Origin: Limosilactobacillus frumenti DSM 13145
Lineage (GTDB): Bacteria; Bacillota; Bacilli; Lactobacillales; Lactobacillaceae
Direction of reading: 5' to 3'
NCBI RefSeq assembly: GCF_001436045.1
Contig: NZ_AZER01000014.1
Location: 124,001 to 188,000, forward strand
Length of the DNA stretch: 64,000 nt
Shown: positions 44,550-54,926 of the stretch, in pieces
Layout of the letters: each line of letters opens with the position of its first letter
How positions within the stretch are numbered: the first letter of the stretch is position 1
The notes under the pieces: generated by a model
What the model saw: only the letters and a program-made list of their open reading frames with translations
Databases searched by the model: none
Told to the model about the DNA's origin: nothing
Made by a program: the position numbers and the translations under genes

Positions 44550-46495
44550 TGAGCGACGAGCAAAAAGAAACAAAAGCTGAGTTAGCGAGCGAATACGATG
44601 CCAGCCAGATTCAGGTCTTAAAGGGACTTGATGCTGTCCGGAAGCGTCCGGGGATGTATATCGGTTCGACATCAGCACAGGGTTTACATCACTTAGTTTG
44701 GGAAATCGTTGATAACGGGATTGATGAAGCCTTAGCAGGTTTCTGTGATGAAATCAACGTGACGGTTGAACCCGATAATAGTATTACCGTTACCGATAAT
44801 GGACGGGGAATTCCAGTTGACACCCAAAAAGAAACTGGTAAGCCGGCTCTGGAAACGGTCTTTACCGTTCTCCACGCTGGTGGTAAGTTCGGCGGTGGCG
44901 GATACAAAGTTTCTGGTGGCTTGCACGGTGTTGGTGCTTCTGTTGTTAACGCCTTGTCAACCGAATTGGACGTCAAAGTTGCCCGTCAAGGAAAGCGCTA
45001 CTACATGGACTTTGATCATGGTCACGTCAAGACCTCGATGAAGGTAATTGATGAAAATCTGCCAGAAGATGTTCATGGGACAACCGTTCACTTTAAGCCG
45101 GATCCAGAAATTTTCCGTGAAACGACGACTTACAATATCAATACCTTAACTAATCGTTTGCGGGAATTGGCCTTCCTGAACAAGGGCCTTAAGATCACGA
45201 TCGAAGACAAGCGGGATGAAAACCCTGAGCGCCAAGAATTCCACTATGAAGGTGGAATTCGTCACTATGTCGACTTCCTGAATGAAGGCAAGGAAACATT
45301 ATTTGAACCACCGATTTACGTTGAAGGTAAGGAAAACGGTATTACGGTTGAAGTTTCCATGCAGTACACCAACTCATACCGGAGTGAATTGTTAACTTTC
45401 ACTAATAACATTCACACGTATGAAGGCGGGACTCACGAAACAGGGTTCAAGATGGCCTTAACCCGGGTTATCAATGACTATGGTCACAAGGCCGGTGTTT
45501 TAAAGAACAATGAAACGTTATCTGGGGACGATGTCCGTGAAGGGTTAACAGCGGTTGTTTCTATCAAGCACCCTGATCCCCAATTTGAAGGCCAGACGAA
45601 GACTAAACTGGGTAACTCTGATGCCCGGACGGCTACTGACCATGTCTTCGCGGCAACCTTTAACCGTTTCTTGATGGAACACCCTGATGAGGCGCGGCAA
45701 ATTATTGAAAAGGGTCAATTAGCCTCTAAGGCTCGGGTTGCTGCTAAACGGGCCCGGGAAGTTACGCGGAAGAAGAGTGGCCTGGAAATTAGTAACTTGC
45801 CAGGTAAGTTAGCTGATAATACCAGTAAAGATCCAAACATCTCAGAATTGTTCATCGTCGAAGGGGACTCAGCCGGTGGTTCTGCTAAGCAAGGACGTTC
45901 ACGGTTGACCCAAGCAATTCTCCCAATTCGGGGTAAGATTTTGAACGTTGAAAAGGCTACGCTGGACCGGGTATTGGCGAACGATGAAATTCGGTCCTTA
46001 TTTACGGCTCTAGGAACCGGCTTTGGTGATGATTTTGATATTACCAAGGCTAACTACCACAAACTGATTATCATGACCGATGCCGATGTCGATGGGGCAC
46101 ACATTCGGACCCTGTTGCTGACACTCTTCTACCGGTTCATGAAGCCAATGATTACTCATGGATATGTTTACATTGCCCAGCCACCTCTGTACCAAGTTCG
46201 GCAGGGTAAGTTCGTTAAGTACATTGAGTCTGATGAAGAATTAGATCGGGTTGTGAACTCCCTGCAGCCAAGTCCTAAACCTGTTATCCAACGGTATAAG
46301 GGTCTTGGTGAAATGGATGCTGAACAGTTATGGGAAACAACAATGGATCCTGAAAAACGCCACTTATTGCGGGTTAACCTGGATGATGCTGCAGAAGCCG
46401 ATAAGATTTTCCCAATGTTGATGGGGAATAAGGTAACGCCACGGCGGCAATTTATTGAGGATAATGCTAAGTTTGTGGAGAATTTGGATTTGTAG
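44549..46495 (+). CDS. gyrB: DNA gyrase subunit B
   Basis: A 648-residue ATPase subunit. GHKL ATP site with [13 protein letters not shown] and DNGRGIPV, transducer, then TOPRIM region with [16 protein letters not shown] and [17 protein letters not shown], ending in [19 protein letters not shown]. With GyrA introduces negative supercoils. GTG 44549 follows AAGGAGGAAG. Two large hairpins separate it from gyrA. Confidence 0.97.
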   Translation: MSDEQKETKAELASEYDASQIQVLKGLDAVRKRPGMYIGSTSAQGLHHLVWEIVDNGIDEALAGFCDEINVTVEPDNSITVTDNGRGIPVDTQKETGKPALETVFTVLHAGGKFGGGGYKVSGGLHGVGASVVNALSTELDVKVARQGKRYYMDFDHGHVKTSMKVIDENLPEDVHGTTVHFKPDPEIFRETTTYNINTLTNRLRELAFLNKGLKITIEDKRDENPERQEFHYEGGIRHYVDFLNEGKETLFEPPIYVEGKENGITVEVSMQYTNSYRSELLTFTNNIHTYEGGTHETGFKMALTRVINDYGHKAGVLKNNETLSGDDVREGLTAVVSIKHPDPQFEGQTKTKLGNSDARTATDHVFAATFNRFLMEHPDEARQIIEKGQLASKARVAAKRAREVTRKKSGLEISNLPGKLADNTSKDPNISELFIVEGDSAGGSAKQGRSRLTQAILPIRGKILNVEKATLDRVLANDEIRSLFTALGTGFGDDFDITKANYHKLIIMTDADVDGAHIRTLLLTLFYRFMKPMITHGYVYIAQPPLYQVRQGKFVKYIESDEELDRVVNSLQPSPKPVIQRYKGLGEMDAEQLWETTMDPEKRHLLRVNLDDAAEADKIFPMLMGNKVTPRRQFIEDNAKFVENLDL

Positions 46496-46502
46496 TGTGC
46501 GA

Positions 46503-46596
46503 GCCGGATCCAAAGCTTGCGGAAGGCTAACATTCTCTCCTGACGAAGGCGCTATGCGTCTAGGAAGGAGAGGGTTAGCACTAGCAAGCTTCCGGC
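46503..46596. repeat. Long imperfect palindrome, copy 1
   Basis: A 94-base hairpin just after gyrB: paired blocks GCCGGA/TCCGGC, AAGCTTGC/GCAAGCTT, GCTAAC/GTTAGC and CTCTCC/GGAGAG, with an inner GACG/CGTC. No T-tract follows, so not an ordinary terminator. Confidence 0.8.
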
Positions 46597-46648
46597 GAGC
46601 ATAGCTTGGCAATATAAAATTAGAACTTTAAACTTACATAGTCATAAC

Positions 46649-46754
46649 GTGCGTCACTCGAGTTTCCTATAGCTAACGACCTCCTCCTCCGACGACAAGT
46701 CGCCGTTCGTTGGAGAAATCGTTAGCTTACCGGAAACTCTTTGGAGTGACGCAC
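46649..46754. repeat. Long imperfect palindrome, copy 2
   Basis: A 106-base hairpin directly before the gyrA ribosome binding site: paired blocks GTGCGTCACTC/GAGTGACGCAC, AGTTTCC/GGAAACT, AGCTAACGA/TCGTTAGCT and CTCC/GGAG. It shares the GCTAAC-CTCC block order with the first palindrome, suggesting one repeat family. Confidence 0.8.
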
Positions 46755-46779
46755 TCAAACACAAAGGAGGAACAACGAC

Positions 46780-49302
46780 GTGGCTGATAATGATATGCCA
46801 AATCGAATTACCGACGTCAATCTGACAAGCCAAATGAAAAATTCATTCTTGGACTATGCCATGAGTGTTATTGTTTCACGTGCGCTTCCTGACGTTCGGG
46901 ATGGCCTAAAACCAGTTCAGCGGCGGATTCTTTATGGGATGAACGAATTAGGGGTTACTCCTGATAAGCCATATAAGAAATCTGCCCGTATTGTTGGGGA
47001 TGTTATGGGGAAGTTCCACCCTCATGGTGACTCATCAATTTACGAAGGGCTTGTGCGGATGGCTCAAGACTTCTCATACCGGTATATGCTGGTTGATGGT
47101 CACGGTAACTTTGGTTCTGTTGATGGTGATAGTGCTGCCGCTATGCGGTACACCGAAGCACGGATGAGCAAAATTGCCGTGGAAATGCTTCGTGATATCA
47201 ACAAAGATACCGTTGATTTTCAAGATAACTATGATGGGACCGAAAAGGAACCAACTGTTTTGCCAGCTCGTTTCCCTAATCTTTTGGTAAACGGGGCTTC
47301 AGGAATTGCGGTTGGGATGGCAACTAACATTCCAACTCACAACCTGGGTGAAGTTATCTCTGCTCTCCATGTGTTGATGAAGAACCCCGACGCTACAACG
47401 GAAGACTTGATGAAGGTCTTACCAGGCCCTGACTTCCCAACAGGTGGGGTTGTAATGGGCAAATCTGGTATTCGGAAAGCATATGAAACTGGTCGAGGAA
47501 CCATCATTGTGCGGGCCAAGGTTGATATTGAGGAAAAGAAGAACGGTAAGCAACAAATTATCGTTCACGAAATTCCATACATGGTCAACAAGGCCAAGTT
47601 AATTGAACGAATTGCTGAATTAGCGCGGAACAAGGAAATTGAAGGAATCATCGACGTTAACGATGAAACTGACCGTGATGGGATGCGGATTGTGATTGAT
47701 GTGCGGCGTGATGCTAGTGCAGAAGTCATTTTGAACAACCTGTACAAGATGACGCTGATGCAGACCACCTTCAACTTCAATATGCTGGCGATCGTTAATG
47801 GCGCTCCTAAGATTCTAAGCTTGAAAGAAATTCTTCAGTATTACCTGGAACACCAAGAGAATGTTGTTCGACGGCGGACAGAATTCGATCTGAAGAAAGC
47901 CCAAAAGCGGGCTCATATTGTTGAAGGTCTGCGGATTGCCCTTGACCACATTGATGAAATTATTAATATCATCCGAAATTCACAAACCAGTGAAGTCGCT
48001 AAGAAGCAATTGATGGATAACTATGGTTTGTCTGACCGGCAAGCACAAGCAATCCTTGATATGCGGCTAGTTCGGTTAACCGGTTTGGAACGGGAAAAGA
48101 TCGAAGCCGAATATAAGAAGCTGACCGAAGCAATTGCTGATTATAAGGACATCTTGGCCCACCAAGAACGGATTCAAGAGATTATTTATAACGAATTGCT
48201 TGAAATCCAAAAGAAGTTTGGTGATAAGCGGCGGACAGAACTTCAAGTTGGTGATATTACTAACATTGAAGATGAAGATCTGATCGAAGAAGAAGACATT
48301 ATTGTTACTTTGACCCATAACGGCTACATTAAGCGGCTGCCAGTTGACGAATTTAAGTCTCAGCACCGTGGGGGTCGTGGTGTTAAGGGGATGGGTGTTC
48401 ACAAAGATGACTTTATTGAGCACCTGATTTCCAGTGATACGCATGACTTGATGCTCTTCTTCACCAATTCCGGGAAGGTTTACTCGATGAAGGGATATGA
48501 GATTCCTGAATATGGTCGTTCAGCGCAAGGAATTCCAATTATTAACCTCTTAGGAATTGATAGCAATGAAAAGATCAATGCCGTTATTAACGTTTCTCAT
48601 AAGGCCGATAACGATGATAAGTACCTGTTCTTCGTTACTAAACAGGGAACTGTCAAGCGGACGCCAGTCAGTGAATTCCAAAATATCCGGAGCAATGGTC
48701 TGAAGGCAATTAACCTTCACGATAATGATGAATTAATCCATGTGGCAATTATCAAGGATCACCAAAACATGATCATTGGGACTCATAATGGGTATGCTTT
48801 GAGCTTCGATTCATCACTTGTGCGGTCAATGGGCCGGGCTGCTGCCGGTGTTCGAGGAATTCGTCTTCGTGATAATGACTACGTAATCGGTGCGGCACCA
48901 CTGAACGACGACAGTAATGTGCTGGTCATCAGTGAGTTAGGCTACGGTAAGCAAACCCCTGCTAGTGAATACCCAATCAAGGGTCGTGGCGGAATGGGTG
49001 TTAAGACCGTCAATGTGACTAAGAAGAATGGTCCACTGGCTGGGTTAACAACCGTCCAAGGTGATGAAGATATTATGCTGGTTACTGACAAGGGTGTCAT
49101 TATTCGTTTCGGCATTGAAAGTGTTTCGCAAACTGGTCGTTCGGCCCTTGGTGTTCATTTAATTAAGATGGACAAGGGAACAACAGTGGCAACGATTGCT
49201 AAGGTCGCCAAAGAAGACGACTCTGATGATTCAACTGAATCAGAAAAAGATGCGGATCAAGCAACTAGTGAACAACCAGCTGATACTGAATCAAAAAACT
49301 AA
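46780..49302 (+). CDS. gyrA: DNA gyrase subunit A
   Basis: An 840-residue breakage-reunion subunit. [22 protein letters not shown], the quinolone-resistance region [22 protein letters not shown] and the catalytic tyrosine in AMRYTEARM, then a C-terminal beta-pinwheel containing the GyrA-box-like [12 protein letters not shown]. The tail is acidic and Ser-rich (about 30 residues). GTG 46780 follows AAAGGAGG. In the quinolone region Ser and Glu are at the wild-type positions. Confidence 0.97.
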   Translation: MADNDMPNRITDVNLTSQMKNSFLDYAMSVIVSRALPDVRDGLKPVQRRILYGMNELGVTPDKPYKKSARIVGDVMGKFHPHGDSSIYEGLVRMAQDFSYRYMLVDGHGNFGSVDGDSAAAMRYTEARMSKIAVEMLRDINKDTVDFQDNYDGTEKEPTVLPARFPNLLVNGASGIAVGMATNIPTHNLGEVISALHVLMKNPDATTEDLMKVLPGPDFPTGGVVMGKSGIRKAYETGRGTIIVRAKVDIEEKKNGKQQIIVHEIPYMVNKAKLIERIAELARNKEIEGIIDVNDETDRDGMRIVIDVRRDASAEVILNNLYKMTLMQTTFNFNMLAIVNGAPKILSLKEILQYYLEHQENVVRRRTEFDLKKAQKRAHIVEGLRIALDHIDEIINIIRNSQTSEVAKKQLMDNYGLSDRQAQAILDMRLVRLTGLEREKIEAEYKKLTEAIADYKDILAHQERIQEIIYNELLEIQKKFGDKRRTELQVGDITNIEDEDLIEEEDIIVTLTHNGYIKRLPVDEFKSQHRGGRGVKGMGVHKDDFIEHLISSDTHDLMLFFTNSGKVYSMKGYEIPEYGRSAQGIPIINLLGIDSNEKINAVINVSHKADNDDKYLFFVTKQGTVKRTPVSEFQNIRSNGLKAINLHDNDELIHVAIIKDHQNMIIGTHNGYALSFDSSLVRSMGRAAAGVRGIRLRDNDYVIGAAPLNDDSNVLVISELGYGKQTPASEYPIKGRGGMGVKTVNVTKKNGPLAGLTTVQGDEDIMLVTDKGVIIRFGIESVSQTGRSALGVHLIKMDKGTTVATIAKVAKEDDSDDSTESEKDADQATSEQPADTESKN

Positions 49303-49314
49303 ATAATTAGTGCA

Positions 49315-49366
49315 AAATCCTGAATTTTACGTCTATATAAGTTAGACCGCAAATTCAGGATTTCTT
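49315..49366 (+). terminator. gyrA terminator
   Basis: AAATCCTGAATTT / AAATTCAGGATTT arms with an inner GTCTA/TAGAC, followed by CTTGTT. Confidence 0.8.
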
Positions 49367-49399
49367 GTTATCTGTTCCTTGTTTTTACCAAAGGTCTGT

Positions 49400-49407
49400 G
49401 GTATATT
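49400..49407 (+). promoter_or_regulatory. Extended -10 of the rpsF operon
   Basis: TGGTATATT-type element with TATATT at 49402-49407, about 90 bases before rpsF. Confidence 0.45.
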
Positions 49408-49437
49408 TTATCTCTGTGAGTATACGTACAGACGTCT

Positions 49438-49490
49438 ACTCTCCTTGTTCTTCTCAAAAGAGAGAAGAGCCAGAGTCCATAAGGAGGTGT
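49438..49490 (+). promoter_or_regulatory. rpsF leader structure (possible S6:S18 autoregulatory site)
   Basis: A hairpin with ACTCT/AGAGT base, an internal loop (CCTTG opposite GCC) and an upper TTCTTCTC/GAGAGAAGA stem. CTCCTT at 49441-49446 is also the perfect complement of the rpsF Shine-Dalgarno AAGGAG at 49481-49486. This fits ribosomal-protein feedback by S6:S18, but the known consensus was not matched base by base. Confidence 0.5.
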
Positions 49491-49497
49491 AACATTC

Positions 49498-49788
49498 ATG
49501 GAAACACGTAAATATGAAATTACTTACATCATTCGTCCTGACATCGAAGAATCAGCAAAGAGCGAACTGGTTGACCGGTTCGACAAGGTTCTGACGGACA
49601 ATGGTGCAACTATCGCTGATTCCAAGGATTGGTCAACTCGTCGGTTTGCTTACCCAATTGACAAGTACACTGAAGGTACTTATCACGTGGTAAACTTGAC
49701 TACCGATTCTGACGAAGCCTTAAACGAATTCGATCGTTTGGCTAAGTTCAGCGACGATATCCTGCGTCACATGATCGTTAAGCGCTAA
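49498..49788 (+). CDS. rpsF: 30S ribosomal protein S6
   Basis: A 96-residue S6 protein ([18 protein letters not shown], then [20 protein letters not shown]). Forms a heterodimer with S18 on the platform. First gene of rpsF-ssb-rpsR. AAGGAGGTG precedes ATG 49498. Confidence 0.97.
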   Translation: METRKYEITYIIRPDIEESAKSELVDRFDKVLTDNGATIADSKDWSTRRFAYPIDKYTEGTYHVVNLTTDSDEALNEFDRLAKFSDDILRHMIVKR

Positions 49789-49827
49789 GCTTAATCAATC
49801 GTCAACAAAAAGAGAGGAGATACATCT

Positions 49828-50403
49828 ATGCTTAATCGTGCAGTCTTAACTGGACGCTTAACTAGAGATCCTGAGTTGCGGTACACAACCAGCGGTACGG
49901 CTGTTGTTTCATTCACTTTAGCCGTTGATCGTCAATTCCGGAACCAAAATGGTGACCGGGACGCTGATTTTATCAATTGCGTCATTTGGCGGAAATCTGC
50001 TGAAAACTTCAGTAACTTTACGCATAAGGGTTCTCTTGTTGGAATTGAAGGCCGGATCCAAACCCGGAATTACGAAAACCAACAAGGTAATCGGGTATAC
50101 GTTACTGAAGTTGTTGTTGATAACTTTGCGTTGCTTGAACCTCGTCAAGGTGGTAATAACCAAGGCGGCCAACAATATGGTGGCAACCAACAATCATTTG
50201 GTGGTCAGGGTCAGCAACCACAGTTCAACAATCAGCCACAATCAGGAAATAATGCTCCTCAGGCTAATTCGTCTGCTAATCAAGGCGGCTTTGGTGGTAA
50301 CAATAACAACCAAGGGCAAGCCAATAATAATCCATTCCCACCTGATAGTGGGGATGACGGAGGTCAATCTATTGACCTTTCCGATGACGAATTACCATTC
50401 TAA
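49828..50403 (+). CDS. ssb: Single-stranded DNA-binding protein
   Basis: A 191-residue SSB. N-terminal OB fold to about 110 ([19 protein letters not shown]), then a Gly/Gln/Asn-rich linker and the acidic tip DDELPF that recruits repair partners. Placed between rpsF and rpsR as usual. AGAGAGGAG precedes ATG 49828. Confidence 0.97.
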   Translation: MLNRAVLTGRLTRDPELRYTTSGTAVVSFTLAVDRQFRNQNGDRDADFINCVIWRKSAENFSNFTHKGSLVGIEGRIQTRNYENQQGNRVYVTEVVVDNFALLEPRQGGNNQGGQQYGGNQQSFGGQGQQPQFNNQPQSGNNAPQANSSANQGGFGGNNNNQGQANNNPFPPDSGDDGGQSIDLSDDELPF

Positions 50404-50432
50404 AAATTTAAGCCAGATAGGAGGGTAATTTC

Positions 50433-50669
50433 ATGGCACAACAACGTCGTGGCGGCCGTCGTCGTCGTAAGATCGACTTCATCGCCGCAAACCACATTGA
50501 CTACATCGATTACAAAGACACTGATTTATTACGTCGGTTTATTTCTGAACGAGGTAAGATTTTACCACGTCGGGTTACTGGTACTAGCGCCAAGAACCAA
50601 CGTAAGTTAACTATCGCTATCAAGCGTGCACGGATTATGGGTCTTCTGCCATTCGTTGCTGAAGATTAA
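50433..50669 (+). CDS. rpsR: 30S ribosomal protein S18
   Basis: A 78-residue S18 ([41 protein letters not shown]). Third gene of the operon; GGAGGG precedes ATG 50433. Confidence 0.97.
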   Translation: MAQQRRGGRRRRKIDFIAANHIDYIDYKDTDLLRRFISERGKILPRRVTGTSAKNQRKLTIAIKRARIMGLLPFVAED

Positions 50670-50676
50670 TCTGTTA

Positions 50677-50714
50677 AAGGCACTGCAACCTAGTTTGTTG
50701 CAGTGCCTTTTGTT
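50677..50714 (+). terminator. rpsR terminator
   Basis: AAAGGCACTGCAAC / GTTGCAGTGCCTTT arms followed by TGTT. Confidence 0.9.
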
Positions 50715-50781
50715 ATGCTTTAATTTATGCTTTCAAAAAGAGCGGCAGTGATCGATCCATGGCAAATTTGGTAGTAGTTTA

Positions 50782-50790
50782 TGATATGAT
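50782..50790 (+). promoter_or_regulatory. Probable gdpP promoter
   Basis: TGATATGAT, an extended -10, with predicted start near 50797. Confidence 0.45.
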
Positions 50791-50812
50791 AGTACTTGAT
50801 TAACTACGGGAG

Positions 50813-50884
50813 TAGGCAACGAAGAATGGACGATTTTGTCCAGCCAACTATTTACGTGGGGAGAATAATAGTTTGCACTGCCTA
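50813..50884 (+). promoter_or_regulatory. Three-way-junction leader of gdpP
   Basis: TAGGCA (50813-50818) pairs with TGCCTA (50879-50884), enclosing two hairpins: TGGAC/GTCCA (50827-50842) and AACTATT/AATAGTT (50846-50873). A further GGGGA/TCTCC pairing near the ribosome binding site (50907-50927) could switch translation. This resembles a riboswitch architecture, but no known class is recognised. Confidence 0.45.
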
Positions 50885-50940
50885 ATGATTTAGAAAATTA
50901 CACAGCGGGGGATTATCGTTAGTCTCCGGGAGGATTAAGG

Positions 50941-52965
50941 ATGCATAAGATTTTCAGTCGAGAATATTGGCAAGACTTAGTTAAACATCCAGCTGTGCGC
51001 TGGAACCTTTGTTATTTACTAATATTAACAGTGATTAGCTTAGTTTTAGCTTTCAACCTTAATTTAATAGTGGGAATCCTTGTATTGGTATTAGCAATCA
51101 TTGGTGGATTGTTGAGCGCTCACCGGTTACGCGCACTCGTTATTGATGCTCACGAGTACCTAGTCGATTTGACTTATCAAGTACAGCAGGGGCAACAAGA
51201 GGCCCTATTGGAAATGCCACTGGGTATGATCATGCTCAACCAACGGAATGAGGTTGAATGGATTAACCCGTTCATGGCCCGCTACTTCAATCTTGAAATT
51301 ATTGTTGGTAAGAAACTGGGCGATGTTGACCAGGACCTGGCCGACTTGGTGGACGAACACATTAATGATACAAAGCCAACGGTGGTTAATTGGCACGATC
51401 GCCAATTTGAGTTTCTGGTCCAGAAGTACCACCATGCCATCTATTTGATGGATGTGACTGAGTATGAGCGAATGAGTCAACGTTACCAGCAACAACAAAT
51501 TTTCCTGGGAAATATTTACTTAGATAACTATGTTGAATTGACTCAGGGGATGAGTGATAGCGATGTCTCCAACCTGCATAATTACGTTACTTCCGAGATT
51601 AGTGAGTGGGCTGCCAATAACCACTTGCTGATGAAGATTATTGATGATGATAATTACCTGATTATTGGTCATCAGGAATCACTTAACGAACTAGAGAAGA
51701 AGAAGTTTAAGATCTTGGATACAATCCGAGAAAGCACTTCGAAGCAAAATTCCCCGGTTACTTTAAGTGTGGGGATTGCTTATGGTGAGAGTGATTTGAT
51801 TAAACTGGCAGACATGGCACAAAACAATCTTGACCTGGCCCTGGGCCGTGGTGGAGACCAAGTTGTTGTCCGATCGACGAACTCAGCTACTCGTTTCTAC
51901 GGTGGTAAAACCAATCCAATGGAAAAGCGGACCCGTGTTCGTGCACGGATGATCAGTCAGGCCCTTCAAGAATTAATGGTTCAAGCAGATCAGCTATTTG
52001 TGATGGGGCATGATAAACCGGATATGGATTCACTAGGTGCCTGTCTAGGTATTCGGCGGATTGCTGAAATGAATGATAAGGAGTGCTGGATTGTTGTTGA
52101 TAATGAACAAACCCATTCCGATATTCAGCGATTGATGCACCAAATTGACAATTATCAAACAATCAAGGATCATATTATCTCGCCTGCAGAGGCGCTTGAG
52201 AAGGCAACAGACAGTAGTTTGCTGGTAATGGTTGATCACTCTAAGAAGAGTATTACCATCGCTCCTGAGCTTTATGATCGCCTTCAGAACCGACTGGTTA
52301 TCATTGACCACCATCGGCGGAGTGAAGAGTTCCCTGAAAATCCGCTTTTGGTTTACATTGAGCCATACGCTTCTTCAACTTGTGAGCTGATTACGGAAAT
52401 GTTTGAATATCAGCCGCGTGAGGGAGCTGGACTGAATAAACTCGAAGCCACAGCGATGTTAACGGGAATTCAGATTGATACCAAATCATTTACGAAGAGT
52501 GCAGGGACCCGGACCTTTGATGCCGCTAGTTACTTGCGTTCTGCTGGAGCTGATGGGATGATGATTCAGTCCTTTATGAAGGAAAATCCACACAGCTTTA
52601 TGCAGCGGAACCACTTGATTTCTCGTGCCAAAATTGAAAACGCAATTGCCATTGTGGCCGGTGAAGAAGATCAGACTTACGATTCTGTTACGGCCGCTCA
52701 GGCAGCTGATATGCTGCTTCAGGTTAGTGGGGTCGATGCCTCATTCGTTATCACTAAGCGAGCTGATGGGATGACTTGCATTTCTGCACGATCAATGGGT
52801 GACTTCAATGTTCAATTGATTATGGAACAAATGGGTGGCGGTGGTCACCTTGCAAATGCGGCCACTCAGATTGAGGGACAGACGATTCAAGAAGTTCAGG
52901 ATTCTCTGATTGACCTATTGAAGAAAACAGAGGAAGATAGTAGTAAAGATAAAAGTGAGGAGTGA
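50941..52965 (+). CDS. gdpP: Cyclic-di-AMP phosphodiesterase GdpP
   Basis: A 674-residue protein. Two N-terminal membrane helices (about 20-65), PAS-like domain, a degenerate GGDEF domain (about 175-300) and a DHH/DHHA1 phosphodiesterase: [29 protein letters not shown] with the DHH motif, and [10 protein letters not shown]. It hydrolyses c-di-AMP to pApA, controlling potassium, osmolyte and cell-wall homeostasis. Its stop overlaps the in-frame GTG before rplI. GGGAGGA precedes ATG 50941. Confidence 0.95.
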   Translation: MHKIFSREYWQDLVKHPAVRWNLCYLLILTVISLVLAFNLNLIVGILVLVLAIIGGLLSAHRLRALVIDAHEYLVDLTYQVQQGQQEALLEMPLGMIMLNQRNEVEWINPFMARYFNLEIIVGKKLGDVDQDLADLVDEHINDTKPTVVNWHDRQFEFLVQKYHHAIYLMDVTEYERMSQRYQQQQIFLGNIYLDNYVELTQGMSDSDVSNLHNYVTSEISEWAANNHLLMKIIDDDNYLIIGHQESLNELEKKKFKILDTIRESTSKQNSPVTLSVGIAYGESDLIKLADMAQNNLDLALGRGGDQVVVRSTNSATRFYGGKTNPMEKRTRVRARMISQALQELMVQADQLFVMGHDKPDMDSLGACLGIRRIAEMNDKECWIVVDNEQTHSDIQRLMHQIDNYQTIKDHIISPAEALEKATDSSLLVMVDHSKKSITIAPELYDRLQNRLVIIDHHRRSEEFPENPLLVYIEPYASSTCELITEMFEYQPREGAGLNKLEATAMLTGIQIDTKSFTKSAGTRTFDAASYLRSAGADGMMIQSFMKENPHSFMQRNHLISRAKIENAIAIVAGEEDQTYDSVTAAQAADMLLQVSGVDASFVITKRADGMTCISARSMGDFNVQLIMEQMGGGGHLANAATQIEGQTIQEVQDSLIDLLKKTEEDSSKDKSEE

Positions 52966-52970
52966 CTAGG

Positions 52971-53423
52971 ATGAAAGTTATTTTTATTCAAGATGTTCGT
53001 GGTCGCGGTAAGCGCGGTCAAGTTAAGGAAGTTCCCGATGGTTACGCCCAAAACTTCCTTATTAAGCGTGGATTGGCTAAGCAAGCAACCAAGGCCGCAA
53101 TGAGTCAATTAAAAGGTCAACAACGGGCCGAAGAAAAGCATGCTGCTGAGGAATTAGCAGAAGCCAAGAAGCTGAAGGGCATCTTGGAAGATGACAAGAC
53201 AGTTGTTGAATTAAGTGGTAAAGCGGGCACTGATGGCCGGATGTTTGGCTCGATTTCAACGAAACAAATTGCCACGGCATTAAAAAAGCAGTATGATGTT
53301 AAGATCGATAAACGGAAGATTGAATTAGCAGCACCAATTAAGGCTTTAGGTTACGTGAATGTTCCAATTAAATTACATCCACAAGTAACGGCTGAAATTC
53401 GGGTTCATATTGCAGAAAAGTAA
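52971..53423 (+). CDS. rplI: 50S ribosomal protein L9
   Basis: A 150-residue L9: [31 protein letters not shown], a long central helix and a C-terminal domain. ATG 52971 gives the family start and follows GAGGAG; GTG 52962 overlaps gdpP and is not favoured. Third member of gdpP-rplI-dnaB. Confidence 0.96.
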   Translation: MKVIFIQDVRGRGKRGQVKEVPDGYAQNFLIKRGLAKQATKAAMSQLKGQQRAEEKHAAEELAEAKKLKGILEDDKTVVELSGKAGTDGRMFGSISTKQIATALKKQYDVKIDKRKIELAAPIKALGYVNVPIKLHPQVTAEIRVHIAEK

Positions 53424-53454
53424 TTAACGATTCAGTTGAAGGAGCGGTATCGTT

Positions 53455-54843
53455 ATGGATAATGCACCAGTGCAGGAAGAGCCACGCGATCTGGATGCAG
53501 AAAAGGCGGTCTTAGGGGCAGCCTTTTTGAGTAAGAACGCATTGGCTGATGCAATGGAGTACTTACAACCGCATGATTTTTATCGGAAAGCTCATCAAAT
53601 CATTTTTCAGAAAATGATTGACCTAAATGATGAGGACCAACCGATTGATCCTCTGACGATGAAGAGTGCTCTTGATAAGGACAATCAAACAGAAAACATC
53701 GGTGGGGTTGCCTACATTGCCGAACTGGCCTCCGCGGTACCAACAGCTGCGAATGTTGTTTACTATTCGAAGATCGTTCACGATAAGGCTATTCGTCGGC
53801 GACTGATTAATACAGCTACAAAGATCATCAATAAGAGTTATGCGGATGATGATAGTATCAGTGACCTTCTCGACAGTTCTGAGCAGCAGATTATGTCTGT
53901 ATCCCAGGATAATGTCCAAAACGGTTTTCAGAACATTAAGGACGTCCTGGAGCAATCACTGAGTCATGTTAACCAGCTATCCCAAAATGATAGTGAAGTG
54001 ACGGGACTATCGACTGGTTATGCACAGCTGGACGAAATGACCACTGGTTTGCATAAGGATGAATTGGTAATTATTGCGGCCCGGCCAGCTGTTGGGAAAA
54101 CCGCATTTGCCCTGAATATTGCTCAAAACGTGGCGACTAGTTCTGACACGACAGTGGCTATTTTCAGTTTGGAAATGGGCGCCGAATCACTGGTTAACCG
54201 GATGATTTGTGCAGAAGGCAATATCAACGCTAACCACCTGCGGACTGGACAATTAACTCAGGATGAGTGGAATAGTCTGTTTGTCGCGACTGGTTCGCTT
54301 TCCAAGGCTAACATTTACATTGATGATACGGCCGGAATCAAAGTGGCCGAAATTCGTGCTCGTTGTCGGCGGTTAGCAAAAGAAAAGGGTAATTTAGGAT
54401 TAATCGTTATCGATTACTTGCAGCTTATTGAAGGAACTAACCCTGATAACCGGCAACAAGAAGTTTCTGAAATTTCGCGGCAACTAAAGAAACTTGCTAA
54501 GGAACTGGAAGTACCAGTCATTGCCTTATCACAGCTCTCACGGGGAGTTGAACAGCGGCAAGACAAACGGCCAGTTCTATCTGATATTCGTGAATCTGGT
54601 TCAATTGAACAGGATGCGGATATTGTATCGTTCCTTTATCGTGATGATTATTATGAACACGATGAGGATGACGACCAGGAGGATAATAACCAACAACAAG
54701 ACGATGATGGCTCAAACGTTAGTGAAGTTGAAGTCATCATTGAAAAGAACCGTAGCGGTCCACGGGGGACAGTAAAGCTGCTATTTGCTAAGTCCTATAA
54801 CAAGTTTGCTTCGGTTTCTTATATTCCAGAAGATAATAATTAA
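53455..54843 (+). CDS. dnaB: Replicative DNA helicase DnaB
   Basis: A 462-residue hexameric helicase (named DnaC in Bacillus). N-terminal DnaB-N domain (DLDAEKAVLGAAFL), Walker A ARPAVGKTAFALN, Walker B LIVIDYLQLI and LSQLSRGVEQR. Near the C-terminus, between YRDDYYEH and SEVEVIIEKNRSGP, sits an acidic Gln/Asn/Asp-rich insertion of about 20 residues absent from the shorter Bacillus protein. Confidence 0.96.
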   Translation: MDNAPVQEEPRDLDAEKAVLGAAFLSKNALADAMEYLQPHDFYRKAHQIIFQKMIDLNDEDQPIDPLTMKSALDKDNQTENIGGVAYIAELASAVPTAANVVYYSKIVHDKAIRRRLINTATKIINKSYADDDSISDLLDSSEQQIMSVSQDNVQNGFQNIKDVLEQSLSHVNQLSQNDSEVTGLSTGYAQLDEMTTGLHKDELVIIAARPAVGKTAFALNIAQNVATSSDTTVAIFSLEMGAESLVNRMICAEGNINANHLRTGQLTQDEWNSLFVATGSLSKANIYIDDTAGIKVAEIRARCRRLAKEKGNLGLIVIDYLQLIEGTNPDNRQQEVSEISRQLKKLAKELEVPVIALSQLSRGVEQRQDKRPVLSDIRESGSIEQDADIVSFLYRDDYYEHDEDDDQEDNNQQQDDDGSNVSEVEVIIEKNRSGPRGTVKLLFAKSYNKFASVSYIPEDNN

Positions 54844-54848
54844 TGGCA

Positions 54849-54890
54849 TGAGGGCATCTTACGAGAGATCGAGCGAGAGGCCCTTTTGTA
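54849..54890 (+). terminator. dnaB terminator
   Basis: AGGGC / GCCCT arms with inner TCT/AGA pairing, then TTTTGTATGTTTTTT. Confidence 0.55.
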
Positions 54891-54926
54891 TGTTTTTTAG
54901 GTTTTAGTAAATGAGGAGGCGGAAAG

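Noticed and set aside
46503-46754. CRISPR-like repeat pair
   Set aside because: Only two palindromes, imperfectly related, with no regular spacers and no cas genes nearby.
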